From positions 7,384,459 to 7,448,458 of the forward strand of contig NC_092647.1 in assembly GCF_039555335.1 (NCBI RefSeq): DNA of 64,000 bases, written 5' to 3'. The notes beneath the pieces were generated by a model. It was not told where the DNA came from. It made no database searches and saw only the letters and a list, made by a program, of their open reading frames with translations. Origin of the DNA: Amphiura filiformis. Its lineage: Eukaryota; Echinodermata; Ophiuroidea; Amphilepidida; Amphiuridae. The number at the start of each line of letters is the position of its first letter. The stretch's first letter is position 1. A program made the translations under genes and the position numbers. Positions 23,401-36,400 of the stretch are shown here, in pieces.

Positions 23401-26400
23401 TCGGACGCTAGCATTGTAGTAGCGCACTGTGTCTAATAATAATAAATTAATATTAATAATACAAAATATTCTGATCATGTGGATTTTTCTTTCTTGTTTT
23501 ATTTCTTATCATAATTGCTTTTCTATTTGTTAGGCCCACACTTTATTTTCTTCTTTCTCCCTTTCATTTTCTTTATTCTTCTCATCAGGAGATTTTTTCC
23601 CTTTTCTTCAAAATTATGTAGTTCTTTTCGTTCTTATTCTAATCTTTTTCTATTTATTCATTTCTTTGTACGCATTTGCATTTTTTCTTCATATTTCTCT
23701 ATTCATATTAGCGTATACAATAATGCCTGAAAAAAGGAGGAGGCCTTTTTTTATTTCTTGTTCTGAGAAATAGTCCAATAATAATAATATTATATTATTA
23801 TTATTATTATTATATATGTTGGATATGATGATACCAAATAAATAAATCTGAATCTGAATATTGAATTGCATTTTTTTTCACTTAGTTAATTTTCTATTAA
23901 ATTTTTGTATTTCATTTCATTTAATTCAATTCAATTCAATTCAATTCATTTTAATTTAATTTAATTTAATTTAATTTTATTTTATTTTGTGTGTGTTTTA
24001 TTTCAATTTCGATTTTATTTTTTTACAAGGATTAGGGCGGGCATATATAGAGCTATATACATAATTCTATTAATTCTAATGTTTATTTTCTTTTTAATTA
24101 TTAATTAATTAAATTTATTTATTTTTATTTTTTATTATCAATTTATTTATCAATTTATTTATTTATTATTTTATTTCCTCTCGTTTCTTTCTTGTTTCTT
24201 TTCTTTCTTTTTTTTCCCCTCCAACTATTTTGACATATAGTCGGCCCGGCGGCAGCCGACACGTGCTGCTTGCGGACATGACATACTGGTTTGCGATCGA
24301 TACCTATCATCAATGCATCGTGACCCCGACTTCCGATCGATGTCATTGAGTGGATAACGGTCACATGCACGGAGAGGGAACAATAGCGTGAGTGTTTGAT
24401 TGACAAGGTTTCCTGTCATGATGCAGTCATGTCTACAGTAGAATTCATCTCGACCTTTGCAGGACTTAACCCCATTAAAAGCTATTAAACCAAGATAACA
24501 CTCATTGAAACAGCTCAACTGATTAAATCGGATCTTCTCTGGTTGTGCACAAGTGTCTGTTTTCATGTGCGATATCGCAATAAAGCTGGTATTCATAGCT
24601 TCAGTTGGGTAACCGATTATAAAGGAAACGAAAGGAAACAATGGTATGTGTGGTTTTGTTCACGAAATGAGACAATGGCGTGCTTTTTGTAAACCAGCAT
24701 TCTTGAAAATGAGCAGCATAATGATTGTTGACTTAACGGTTTGGAAATAATTTCTTCATATTTTTGGTGTTATCTGTCGTTTACATATCCTTCCTAAAAC
24801 ACAAAAGTGCGACCCTCTCCAAACATCTAAATTAGCTAAAAATTTAGGACATGTTACAAAACTTTTTTGTACCGTTTTTTGTGGCATCCTTCAGAAGTGA
24901 GCGGTCCGATACCAATATTTTCGGTCAAATCTCCATTCAATTAACACGGGAGTTGGCTAGCTATGCCTTGCCCTCACTCATATTTTACAAAAGTGCGACT
25001 ATTTCTGAACATCTAACGTAGCTGTAATTTTAGGTCATGTTAGAGAAATATATTTGCTAGAAGTTTGGAGAATAGCTAAAATATTTGCTGGTTATTTTTC
25101 ACACAGTGATGTTAACTAGGCAAGTGCCCATTCTTACAACGTACATCATTTGTAGAGGTCACGCGTCAATGGTGAGAGCACTGTGTATTGTGTATAGGAA
25201 AACGGACAGTAACTGCAGTATGTCGTCCCGTAGTGTTTTTCTTTTTTGTAGTCTTTTTTGAAAATGTCCGAAATCTTCAATGATGTTCTTCATCAGTCAA
25301 CTTTTCAATAAAGCGTAAACACCTTGAATGGGTTGTTGCCCAGTTTAGTACTAGTACTAGTAATATAGTTATCCATAAACGTACATTTGTCGTCTCTTTA
25401 ACAAAATTCAAGCTTGCGCTAACTAAATCTATGGCAAAATTCATATAAAAAACTGGCACCCAAAGTCTACTTTTAAAATGTAGGTGGAATATCACTTCAA
25501 CCTATCAATCATTCATATTTATGTGAGTCATGGGCTTTTCGAAAAAAAAAAGGATCAATATTCGGCCTGTTTTAACATAAGGCATATTTACTCCCGGGTA
25601 TTTACTGTCAGAAAATCAACAAAATTCTTATTCGATCACCCACGTATCTTCTATTGTTTTGTATTGTAGACAATTTATCGTCAACAAGAGTGATTATGCA
25701 TTTCTCAATATGGTGTAGGTGTATTTATGTATAGCCAGGTTGGTAAATGGTATTTTGCATTTTGAATGTTTATACAGATATATACGACGGTCTCTGTATA
25801 GGAGGTACTGTGACACTGATGAATGGACACATAACAGTGGAGTGTTTGCCAGAACTTATAAGAATAACTAAAAAAGGTACTAATGCCTATCAATCCTGTT
25901 CTCAATCAAAATGATTAAGACATTAATATTCTATAACGGAAATGACGAAAATAACAACATGACTGTGTGATTTTTGATGTGAAAATGGGGAAGGGGTTTG
26001 TTTTCAATCAAAAAACCACGTAATTCATGCTTGATAATTATTTTCCTAACATAAGGCATAATGTTGTATAATTGCCGGTGTTGTTAAAGTTTCTAGGCTT
26101 TGTTGACATGCATCGTGCCTTCAGGAAAGAAAGATTCTTATTACAACGATCTAACTTTTTAGACGTTTTTTATGTTTGAGGGTACAACATTAATCATAAG
26201 CTGCGCTGTTTTAAGCGCCGTGTTCAGAGACGCAATCATCACGACACTCGTAAACAAACCATGCTCGAGTTTGATTGACAGATGACGTCACACGGAAACT
26301 AGTCCTTTTAATTTTGTCTTTCATTATAGTATACGTCCCAGATTGAACAAATATGATTTTTGTTGCCAGTAGTCAGACCTTTAGAAAAAATGGTATTGAA

Positions 26401-26754
26401 CAGTGAATAAAGCCACTTCACTTAAACAATAATAGATCAAAAAGAATAATTACAAGGAACAAAAGTTTGATAAAACAATTGAATAAAACATTAACATCTG
26501 TCCTCAAAACTGATCATACATGTACTGATCTGCTTAATGAAATAATTTCTTCGCTTCTTGTTTTAACAGGTGGGATAATAATTTTCAACATTGCAGACCA
26601 CCATCGCAAAACTCCTGAAGGATTTCAAGATGATTCATTGGCGGGAATGTTTCAGGCTTTCGTAGACAACGGAGAGTGGTCAAAATGGGATACATTCAGA
26701 GCTCCTTATCGAGACGACGAAGATTGCACCATATTTAGGATCATTTTATCATAA
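20255..26754 (+). CDS. METTL27: METTL27-like (Williams-Beuren region 27-like) SAM methyltransferase, 5 exons, 231 aa
   Basis: Five exons join in phase: 20255-20401, 21657-21782, 22210-22348, 25778-25876 and 26570-26754, 696 coding bases in all. The protein is a class I (Rossmann) SAM-dependent methyltransferase. A helical N-terminus ends YNDNADDYKE. Motif I is ILDVAAGSGFVG (about residues 78-89), and the acidic end of strand 2 is DALDP (D104). Then come YDGLCIGGTVTLMNGH (strand 4, about 140-155) and LPELIRITKKGGIIIFNIAD (strand 5). The C-terminus GEWSKWDTFRAPYRDDED is short, as is usual in the METTL27 family. Length is close to the human protein (about 245 aa). The ATG has a good context (ACAAAATGG). 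The methylated substrate of this family is not established. The gene is convergent with the desulfhydrase gene. Introns 1 and 3 carry family-A and TTAA repeats. One intron is GC-AG. Confidence 0.9.
20439..21285 (+). mobile_element. Family-A repeat, copy 2, in METTL27-like intron 1
   Basis: It begins CATGATGCAGTCATGTCTAC only 37 bp after the exon 1 donor and ends AGTAACTGCAGTATG. It is the fullest copy, containing both the CCTTCCTAAAACACAAAAGT block and the GTGGCATCCTTCTGAACTGA block, and it makes up about two thirds of the intron. Confidence 0.8.
21657..21782 (+). CDS. METTL27: METTL27-like exon 2 (SAM motif I)
   Basis: 42 codons; acceptor TTTTGCAG. It carries ARILDVAAGSGFVGRE, the SAM-binding glycine loop. 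The exon ends GAG followed by GCAAGT, a GC donor: no GT nearby keeps the frame, and joining at GAG to CTT of exon 3 restores the family sequence. Confidence 0.9.
22210..22348 (+). CDS. METTL27: METTL27-like exon 3
   Basis: 46 codons plus one base. LRKQGYDNIDALDPAKNML contains strand 2 with the ribose-binding acidic residue. Acceptor ATTACAG; donor GACA|GTAAGT. Confidence 0.9.
22432..22800. repeat. Dispersed repeat family P, copy 1
   Basis: TTTTAAACTGTTGCGATTTG, CACAGATATACTCTAGTAGG, TGCAGAATGAACTTTTGCAA and AATATATTGAATTAGATAAT recur in the same order at about 33505-33712, within a desulfhydrase intron. Non-coding, class unknown. Confidence 0.7.
22836..23184. mobile_element. Family-F foldback MITE with TTAA target duplication, copy 1
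   Basis: GGGGGTACTACACCCCTGCC on the left is mirrored by GGGTGTAGTACCCC on the right. The arms pair for about 150 bp each (TTGTGCCTATTTTTGCATTT, TATATTATAGGGGCAAGGAC). TTAA flanks both ends (22832-22835 and 23185-23188). Other copies lie at about 49062-49406 and 60703-61058. It is non-autonomous and of piggyBac- or Kolobok-like target preference. Confidence 0.82.
23400..24230. repeat. AT-rich simple-sequence region
   Basis: It contains (AAT)n/(ATT)n near 23778-23815, (AATTC)n near 23920-23950, (AATTT)n near 23950-23980 and long T-rich pyrimidine tracts. Short Phe/Ile/Leu-rich frames here are compositional artefacts. Confidence 0.8.
24417..25222 (+). mobile_element. Family-A repeat, copy 3, in METTL27-like intron 3
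   Basis: It runs from CATGATGCAGTCATGTCTAC to GGACAGTAACTGCAGTATG, with the same internal order of blocks as copy 2. The 138-aa minus-strand frame over its left end is a repeat shadow. Confidence 0.8.
25778..25876 (+). CDS. METTL27: METTL27-like exon 4 (found by phase and homology)
   Basis: Too short for a long open frame. It reads (N)IYDGLCIGGTVTLMNGH... to ...IRITKK(G) between acceptor TATACAG and donor AAAAAG|GTACTA. Phases match exon 3 (1) and exon 5 (1). The content fits strand 4 and the following helix of the family. The donor is non-consensus beyond GT. Confidence 0.8.
26570..26754 (+). CDS. METTL27: METTL27-like exon 5, C-terminus
   Basis: Acceptor TTTTAACAG. It encodes GGIIIFNIADHHRKTPEGF (strand 5) to the stop TAA after CTIFRIILS. 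The frame is open upstream of the acceptor, but the conserved part starts at the splice site. Confidence 0.88.
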
Positions 26755-27294
26755 TAATTCCTCAAGCTTTATTATCGTCACAAAAATATACATCAAAATC
26801 AATTAAATTACACTTTCAAACTGATGAGATAAAACTTCTTTATACATACAGATAATCTTGCTGAAACGAACGAAGCCTGTGTTTCAGTTGTTTGAGATCA
26901 TAGTTTAATCACCAGGCGCGCTTGTACAGTTGTATGTGATTAGTGCTTAACTTAACCACTCATCCCACATTTAAACCCTGCGAGGCTTCACAGTGGTAAT
27001 TGTTTTTGGCTTAAATTGTACACCATTTCAAATCAATGTTTGAAATACCGATGCCTTTTAACACTAGAATTTAGACATTAAGCAAACTAAAGTATATCAT
27101 TCCTCGAAGTCTCCAGAAATCCAATCATAATGATCATGAGAATGATGAATAACGTTAAAATACATTGATAAAAAGGATAAATAAATTTATATACTGTAAA
27201 ATTAAAATTAAATAATCTAGATACATGATCAAAATGCGGTCATGGTCAATGCCTTTTTAAGTATGACAAATAAAACTATGCGACACTATAATCT

Positions 27295-27410
27295 TCATTG
27301 CACTTGAAACGGTACATCGTCGGACAGTTCCATCCAGTTGTGTATGTTTTTGGTTGTGTTTTGCTTGATCACGGAGTCCATACGACCGTCAAATAGACCA
27401 AATATACCAC
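27295..27410 (-). CDS. Desulfhydrase exon 9, C-terminus
   Basis: (G)GIFGLFDGRMDSVIKQNT to the stop TGA after DDVPFQVQ. GGIFGLF completes the HTGGxxGLF motif started in exon 8. The stop faces the METTL27-like stop about 540 bp away. Confidence 0.9.
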
Positions 27411-30400
27411 CTGTTTGGAAGAGTGAGCAAGAATATCCGTAGCTTTATCGGGAGCTTTATACAAAGTGCGTTTAGTTAATCTATTGAATTAGCCATTACC
27501 TTTGTTTCAGAGGCACATTTTATATTAAAGGTCAATACATACAATACATTTAATAATATACTTTGTATTATCTCCTCTCAAGAACCTGTACATTACATAA
27601 CGCACTTGCTCAATAAGGGACCGTTCACAAACACTTGTAAGGGGGGCCTGGAAAAATTGAGTTTATATGCTTTTTTTTGGGGTTGACACATAATTTTCAT
27701 GTCAAAAGGGGGGCCTGAAATTTTTGAGGTCTGTAAGGGGCCCCGAAAAATTTCGCGATGAAATTTTTTTGCATCAGGCCCCCCCCCTTACAAGTGTTTG
27801 TGAACGGTCCCTAAGTATTTGACGGGATTCCGTCAATACCGTATTTTTTGTCGCGTCACAGACTGTTTATCCCCTCTACTGCCGCATCACGGGTTGTATG
27901 GTTAAGTGGCTGTGATCCTCGGCCACACGGCTTCATGGCTTTGACCAGCGCCCGTTTATATTGGTAATTGATATGACTGAATAGCTCAGATGGCAGAGCA
28001 CTGGACTCGCAATCCAGAAGTCGCCGGTTCATTTTATTTCTCCCCTAGTTCTTCGGTGCTTTTATTTACATAGATAAACATGATACAGACAATGTAAAAG
28101 AAAGGGGAGACAAGCAAAGGTTTTAGGACTCGTATGTTTTAAGGAAGCGGCATTTTGATTATTTAGAAGAGCACCTACCAGTATGCATGAAGAGTATCTT
28201 GTTGCCTTGAAACCTTCCTGGATTCTCTTGAAGTTGTTGAACTAAGCTGAATGCAGCCTTTCCTGCATATGTTGCATCTAATACAATGCCCGTTGATTCG
28301 GTGACATTATAAAGAAATTCTGTCATGATAATAAGAAATAAAAAATGTTACGTCAGTGATTATTCTCTTCATCCTCATCAGTTAAATCGTAGCAATTCAC
28401 AATTTTGATCTCTACATGACCTTTGACCTTGGAGGACCTCTGCTAGTATTTGCCCAATCATAGCCATTTTCATTCAAATCGTGTATATGACCCCCTGTCA
28501 TATCCTTGAAACCCACAGAGGAGAAAGAAACAGAGCGCGTACAACCAGTCAAAGTCCCCGTGTATTATATGATGTCAGTTCTCGCATATTCATGAGGGCC
28601 GATTTTTCGATCGTGCCGTGTCTAACAATCACACCAGCGCTGCGTGCCTTCGCGTATACGCGATAGAGCGTTGCGTACTTTTGCGATTACGCGATAGACC
28701 GTGAAAATACGCAGTAATTGTGTAGCAGTCTCGCCTGTCGCATTTCATGGAACAATCGGCCATCATTATCGGGTGATGCTGAGACTTTGACTGGTGGTAC
28801 GGACTCTGTTTTCTTTCTCCTCTGTGTTGAAACCCCACTTGACCCTTCCCATGTATTTTGACCGACCTTTGAGCACACAAAAACACAATTAATTTGACTT
28901 ATTTATCGGAAAGTTTCCTGAAATACGTATCTTGGGCTCCCTAAACAGCATTACTTTAGGAATTATGGTGTAAATTTTTCTGATTTTAAAAACACTTAGA
29001 ACCAAGATTTCTCGATGGCGTTAAACTTTTTGAAAATATTACAGTAAAGATCTGTCAAGTTCAAGGCCATCTACATCAATGGAAAACACCCATCAATCGA
29101 CCTCAATGAACTAAGAACATGATTACGACCCACTGTTTGGTGCAAGCGACTCTTGATCAATATTTTCACATCATTTTCAGTGGCGTACCGTGGCCGCCCC
29201 AACCCCGGGGGGCTGAAGAAGAAACAATTTTGCCGCCCCTTCCTTAACAGCCCGAAAAGGTTGACCCAACGGTCGTGAAAAAAAAAAAAAAAAGATTTTA
29301 GGCGCTAGCGCCCTAAAAGCAACCTTTTTTCAAATTTTTTTACGCTTTTTCAATTTTTTGCGCCCTTTTTTCTTTGCTAATTCGTTTTGCCGCCCCCTTC
29401 GTTTTTGCCGCCCCTCTTTTTGCCGCCCCTTCTTCTTCCGCCGCCCCTTCGTTTTTGCCACCCCCTGCTTTGACCCCGGGGGGCTGGCGCCCCAAAGCCC
29501 CCCCCCCCAAAAAAAAAATACGCGCATGATTTTCACCTAATTCTTTCTGTTCGGAAACAGTAAATCCCAAACCACGTGCGTCCTCTACGATATAAATTAT
29601 ATCTTGTGCATTAACAGGTCCAGCGGAAGGTGACTGGGTCGACTTGCGTAGTCCTAATTCTTCTAACAGTCGATTAACCTCGTAAATTAAATGCGGTCCG
29701 TCATGTGCCACACAAAAACCATGAATTCTGTGGATAAAATGCGAAAAGAGGTCAAAAAACAATAATTTGACATTTTGTATTTCCTTACCTATGTGCTGCT
29801 GACAAAATACGCAAAAAAGAGGGGGTGGTTACAAAGTTGTCAGATTCTAAGCAAAACCAATTCCAAAAATGGCAAAAATTCTACAACAGGCTTCTATGGA
29901 AAAAAATATCAAAATGTTGTTTAGAATCGTTCATTGAATTTGGATTATTATTTGGGAGTAAAAGATAAGACAGCAATCTTTTATTATTTTTATTACTTAT
30001 AATCTTTATTCAGGGTAGGCCCGAATCAGCTAACCGCTGGTCTTACCCGGGGCCCTGCAATAATACATATATACAAATTTAAAACAACATAGCATAAAAT
30101 ATTTAACTTCAACCACCATATCAACATAACATATCAACCATATTATAACAACAATATAATAAACTCAATACAGTGAGGCAACCTGCATAAGCACCACACA
30201 AAATATTAATTAGTGCTGTTTAAAGTGATGTCTCTTATACATCTCCTTAAAAGAAAGCAAATTTAGAGAATTTCTAACACATAGATCAATATGGTTCCAT
30301 ACTTTAACACCACTATGACTAAAAGAATGTTTAAAACACTCGATATCATAACCATTATTGAGTGGTGGAAGAGCTAGCTGACCAGAAGTAGCTTGTCTAG

Positions 30401-33400
30401 TATTACGATCATGGTTATCACTTACAAAATTGAACTTCTTAGATAAGTACTGCGGTGCTAGATTATGCAGAGATTTATATACCATAAGTGCTTTAAAATA
30501 CTGATTGCGGACTGAAAGCCGCTCCCATCTAAGTTCATTAAACATGTAATCCGAAGGAGTGAAAAGTCAACACCTAAAATAATTCGCGCACACCGTTTCT
30601 GTAATACATCAAGTTTAGCAGTGTCATTTTTAAAGCGACCATACCAAGCTATGTTACAGTAATCAAAATGTGGCTGGACTAAAGCTTTGTAAAGAACATT
30701 AAGAGTGTTTATATCCAAGTAAGGTTTTACACGACGTAAAAGAGCAATCTTACAAAAACCTTTTGGATAACGTTCTTAACTTGCTTATGCCAATTCAATT
30801 CATTGTCAATTAAAACACCCAAACATTTCATATTATGTACACTTTCAAGTTCACAACCATTAATCATAACAGAAAAATCATTTCTTTGCACATTCTTAAG
30901 TTTAGCACCTGTACCGAGTAACATAATCTTAGTTTTGTCAGTGTTGAGAATTAATTTATTATTGTGCAACCACACCATAAGGGCGTCAATATCAGAACTT
31001 AATTTGTTAGAAATGTCACTGACATTATCACCATCAACAGACAAAGTGGTGTCATCAGCGTACATAGAAATGCTACCATGCTTAATTACATCACACATAT
31101 TATTGATAAAAATTATAAACAACAAAGGACCGAGTATACTGCCCTGAGGAACACCAGTATTGACAGCGAGTGACTCAGAAATGGACCCTTTAAAAGAAAC
31201 TTGTTGCGTCCTATCCGTTAAATAGGACCTAAACCACTTAACAGTGTTCTCGGTAGAACCAATGCCGTGCAATTTATTTAACAAAATATCGTGATTGACC
31301 GTGTCGAAAGCCTTACGAAGATCTATAAAGGCGACTCCAGTCAGTTTACCTGAGTTCATATTACCAAGCCAACCATCAATCATATCAGTGAGAGAAGTTT
31401 CAGTGGAGTGAAATGGTCTAAAACCTGATTGATGCTGATTAATTAGGTTATGCTCACTGAGATAAGAGTAAACATGCTTATGAACTGCCTTTTCAATTAT
31501 CTTACTAACACATGATAAAATGGAAATTGGCCGATAGTTGTTGGTGTTATTCAAATCGCCCACTTTATGAAGAGGCACAACTTTAGCAGCCTTCCAAGCA
31601 TTTGGAAAAATACCTGTACACAAAGACATATTCATTATGTAGGTTAGACTGTCTACAATGACAGGCCTGGCAAGTTTAAGTAATTTACAACTAATATCAT
31701 CAAGACCAGTTGCCTTCTTAGTATTCATACTAAGAATTTCATTGTTAACAAACTCACGAGTAATATATGGTAAATTGAGTTTAGGTATTATTACCTCAAT
31801 GTCATCCCCACAGTCTGAAATATCATCAATATTATTAACACAATTTGTATTTACATCATGGACTTCAACATTATCTTCAACATTATCAATCAATTCATTA
31901 GCAATATTGGCAAAGTAAGTATTAAAACCATTACACATGTCATCATTAGAAGACAAAACTTTACCATCTACAATAACAATAGATGACGGGTTTGCAGATG
32001 ATTTAGATGGAAGGATATCATTCAATGCTTTCCACAGTTTATTAGAATTACCAGCACCTTGACTTACAGTATGATTAAAATACTGCTTTTTAGAAGATCT
32101 TAACATTGCAGTTACTTTATTACGGCAAACCTTGTATGCATCCCAGTCTGATTTTTCACCAGACCGTACAGCTTTTCGATGCAAAAAGTCACGGGTTGAC
32201 AAAAATCTTTGGTTTTTTACCACAAAATAGTGAGATTTGAAGAGAAAATATTATCACTTTTCTAATTATTTGAAAGTTGTTTACATCAAGTGACAGTGCG
32301 AATCGCGGGAAAATTGAACGCGTATCAAACCTCGCGTATTGCTCTGCGTAGAATGTGCAATCAGAGCACATTATTTCAAATAAAGTGCTTTCACGTGTCG
32401 CGTTTTGACAAATCAAGCTGAATTTATACTCGATCGCCGAGCGATTGCGATGTTACGCTTTTGGAAAGCGATGAGCAATCGTCGAATTTTGCGATGCATC
32501 GCCCGTCGCTTTTGCATTTATACTTTATCACGGCGATAGTGATTGCAGACGACAATTAAAATATTCTAAATGCCACAAAATACATTTTTTAAACATCAGT
32601 TGCTGTCAATAATTATTGTTTTGAATGAATTCATAACCAAAAGTTAATAATCGAGAAAGGTAAATTAATCAGCAAAATAATAGATCCAGTTGGCTGTATA
32701 TGATTGTTTGACGCATTCACGTGTCAAGCGATATCGCTGGGAAGTTGAGATTTTTTCAACTTGCAAATGCGACGTCGTTTTTGCCTCAGCGATTTGAATT
32801 GATTGATCGGCGCGGCGCGACGCTCTGGAAATGTAAGTAAACACTGAGCATGCGTGAGAATCGCTTTTCATAAAAGCGATCGAGTATAAATTCAGCTTCA
32901 CACTGCGTAATATTCAATTATAGGTCATCCTAGTGCCAGTCTCACTACACAATTGAAGACTTAAAGGGCATGTCTATTGCAAAAACAAGTTTATATTTAT
33001 TCGAAGAGAATAATTATTACATTACAAGTTGACACTCGTTGCAATTTTTTTATGCGTATTTCTCCTGAAAAAAAAGAAAGAAATTGTGTGGGTAAAGTTC
33101 GGGCTCACACGTGTTCTTCCCCGTTTGAAGCGAAATTACTTTTCAAGGCAGCTGGCTGATGACGTAAGTAAATGAAGCGGACACTATGTCATGCTCTCAT
33201 TTACTTGTGTGACACAATCACAATCACTTTGACAAGTTTGACATTAGCAACAATGAGTAATTTGTACTATTATTGACCATAACAATGCTGTATAACAATA
33301 TGCAGACTATTGTTCTCATTTGGGAAACAAAGGTCAAATCTGTCTCGTTCGAAGGAACTCACCGCTTAAGTTGGTTTTTGCGGAATATCAATTTTAAACG

Positions 33401-36400
33401 TCTTATTTTCTCAAAAAGAGTCATTTTCATTGTCCTCATAATATTAGCTTGCCAATGATATGATGTTGTTCGAGCAATATATGACCTTCAAGGTTAGCAA
33501 CTAGGCTATTTTAAACTGTTACGATTTGGTAGCGAGTGTGTAGAAGAATTCAAATATCACAGATATACTTTTGTAGGTCCTGTGGTTCTTGAGTTATGTT
33601 GTAAAGAGGGCTGTAAGTTTTCAAAGTGTATGATTTGCAGAATGAACTTTTGCAAAACATCAAAGTGTTATTTTTCAATAATATATTGATTTAGATAATG
33701 AAAATCGAATGGCTGAAAACACTCAGTCACCTGTTGTTATAGCTTAATTTATTGTCACATTCCAATTTCACTTACCTAACCTTTGACCCGGTCAGATAAT
33801 TACCTATGGCAAGACCTGCTACGTTCCCGGCGCTCCCAACACCTACGGCTATGTCACTATATTTGTCAAATAAACCCTAGGAATGAAAAAATTATGCGAT
33901 TGTATAAAATTTAAGCGTTCCTAACATGATGTGGAATATAGCAAACATGATTCGACCTTTGCAGTACTTAAACCTGGTTAACAGGAAATTACTCCAGCAA
34001 AATCAATCGATAAAGTCTAGCTCATCCTCCACATTGAATGACGGTGAGTGTTCGGGTATTTATATGCTTGATAGAATTAAACCGTCTGACTAGACTATGC
34101 CATAGTCGATTTTATTAATCTTGATGAACGCATTCAGTTGAACTCGAAATTATACTAATATTTATTACATCAAAATACTAGTATAAAATGGTTATGAAAG
34201 AGTTTATATAATTATATTTGTGACAGTAAAAGTAAAGTATACGTAGGCTTATATTATTGAATGCAACATATCATAATGGCATAACTATAATGGCACTTCA
34301 ATACTGAACAATTCTAATTTTAGAATCTGCCAGTTTATTATCCGAGTTAAAAATCGACTATGGACTTTTACTTTTAAGCAGAACTTTACCCCGGGACTAC
34401 GTCCTCTGAAACACACTGTCGATCATACTTGTTTATCAATCAAATCTAACCACAAGACTAAGCATGGTGGCACAATACGCGCTAGATGCATAGGTTCATC
34501 GACCAACTTTCGCGCCAGCACAAAAGCGCCGCATTCCATAGATAGTTGTGTACCATGTATAGTTAATGGTAATGGTACGTGTCGGGAGGATTTTTAAAAA
34601 CAATAACGAGATCTGGGCGACCAATCACAAGCAAGATTCATTTAAAGATGCATTACATCATGACCAATTTTAGTTAGGCAAGAAATTGGCCTAACTCTCC
34701 ATAGAGTCCCGTGTTAAAAATGTTAACCGCAGGTCAAAGTCAGTAGTCCACTTGGGAAGCTAACAAACAGGGAGTGCGGCGACTAAAAAGATCAGATGTG
34801 AAAATCTATCAATTGTGCACAAATAATTGAATCAGAGTTTTAAGCTTAAATGTAATAGCCAGAGTATGCACAATTGGCAAGTGGACTACGGAGAAGTCTA
34901 CCGTCTGACCAGCTAGTATTCTCCTCCGCCGTCAGTGTGATTCCAGTCACTCTACATACCGTGTTGGGAAGGTGGCGGAGACTAAAACTGTATTGACGAA
35001 CACGCATGCGTTAAAAATGATGTAGCCTAGGTCGAACAATAGCGTGACGTAGTTCCAAACATTGCCCCTATGAACAGGCACCCTCCTGATGACATGTGGC
35101 CCTTTGGGTATCACTGTCGCTAAAGGAATCCGATAGCAACGTTTGCAAATTACTTATGGGATCTGAATACAAGGAATGTCCTATCCTGATAATATCAAAT
35201 AATTTTGATTTTTTGACATTCGCGATATAATACAAATTTTGTGGCAAATTATTGAAAATTCACATTTTTCATATTTTTGAGAGTCCTCGAAGTAAAGTTT
35301 ATAAATCTAATGATGTATACTTTTTGTAGGTCTACTAAACATTTTTAGGTCTTTTGGGGATAAAAATGTGTATCTTCAATACGAAAGGTCAAACTTTCCA
35401 AATGATGGACGGTTTTTTTCTCCCAGCTACATACACCTTAAGGTTATACACAATTTTGCCATTTTCAGAAGCAAAATGGGATGCACGTAGCCCCTTTAAA
35501 CTTATCTATTTCTGGAAATAAATATCGGAGAGAGAAAAACGCAAACTACGTCTAAAAGCTGAAAGTGTAAGGGTCATTATTATGCTTGAATTTTCCACTT
35601 GGCTCAAAATGAAATGTACTTTTCAAACATTTCAATTTTTTTTCAATATCCGGAGCATCAAGATTTTTAGGAACACGGCCATAATTTCTCATTGGAAGTG
35701 GCGATTTTGTTGGGAACTTCGACGCACATTACAAACAAGTCAATAAAAGAATGTGCATATTCATTCTTGATATTGGTTGTCTCGATTTTTATGTAAGCTT
35801 AAAATGTTAGCCGAATTTGAAGTAAAATGGCCTCCACTTGTATGTCGTTTTGTAACCAGTAATAATAATTCCGTGCAAGATTTCATAGACAAAATTCTGA
35901 CCTACATTATTTCTATAAACCCTCCTCTGCATGCAGGTGCTATTTAAATTTTTATTTCGATAGCAGAAAATTGAGATATTTGCTATTTTTCCGACTCGCT
36001 GCTGCCAAATTGTCTAGTTTCGCGATAAAAAGATACAGCGAAATCAATTTTTTTTCGAACCATTTCACCTCGTTTCGGCTTGTGCTTTGAAGTACAAACT
36101 TCAAAATTGATATAGTGATTCTATATTTCAAGCTGCGTCATACTGTGTTTTTCTTACCTCTGATTGTCGCTGCTCAAGGCCAAAATTCGAAATTTTTTGG
36201 ACAGAAGTGACACTCTCATTTTTTTTTTAAACACGTTGTTTACGTACGACGGGCTGTATTTGCCTGATTCCTTTCGTCACAAAGTGGTGTTGCCGAGTTT
36301 GGATTTTAAGATATTTAGGTATTTTCTAGCTTAACATCTAGCGCCAATGCTGCGCTTGCAACAGGTAGATATTTAGAAATCCATTTAAGGTATGGGTATG

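Noticed and set aside
24225-24641. 138-aa minus-strand frame
   Set aside because: It lies over the end of a family-A repeat and simple sequence; the frame is not kept in other copies.
27968-28034. Functional tRNA gene
   Set aside because: A good A box and anticodon arm, but no B box and no acceptor stem; called a tRNA-like fragment.
29330-29762. Lys/Gly/Ala-rich extension of desulfhydrase exon 7
   Set aside because: It continues past a GT donor into a CCGCCCCTT minisatellite; family homology and phase with exon 8 stop at 29537.
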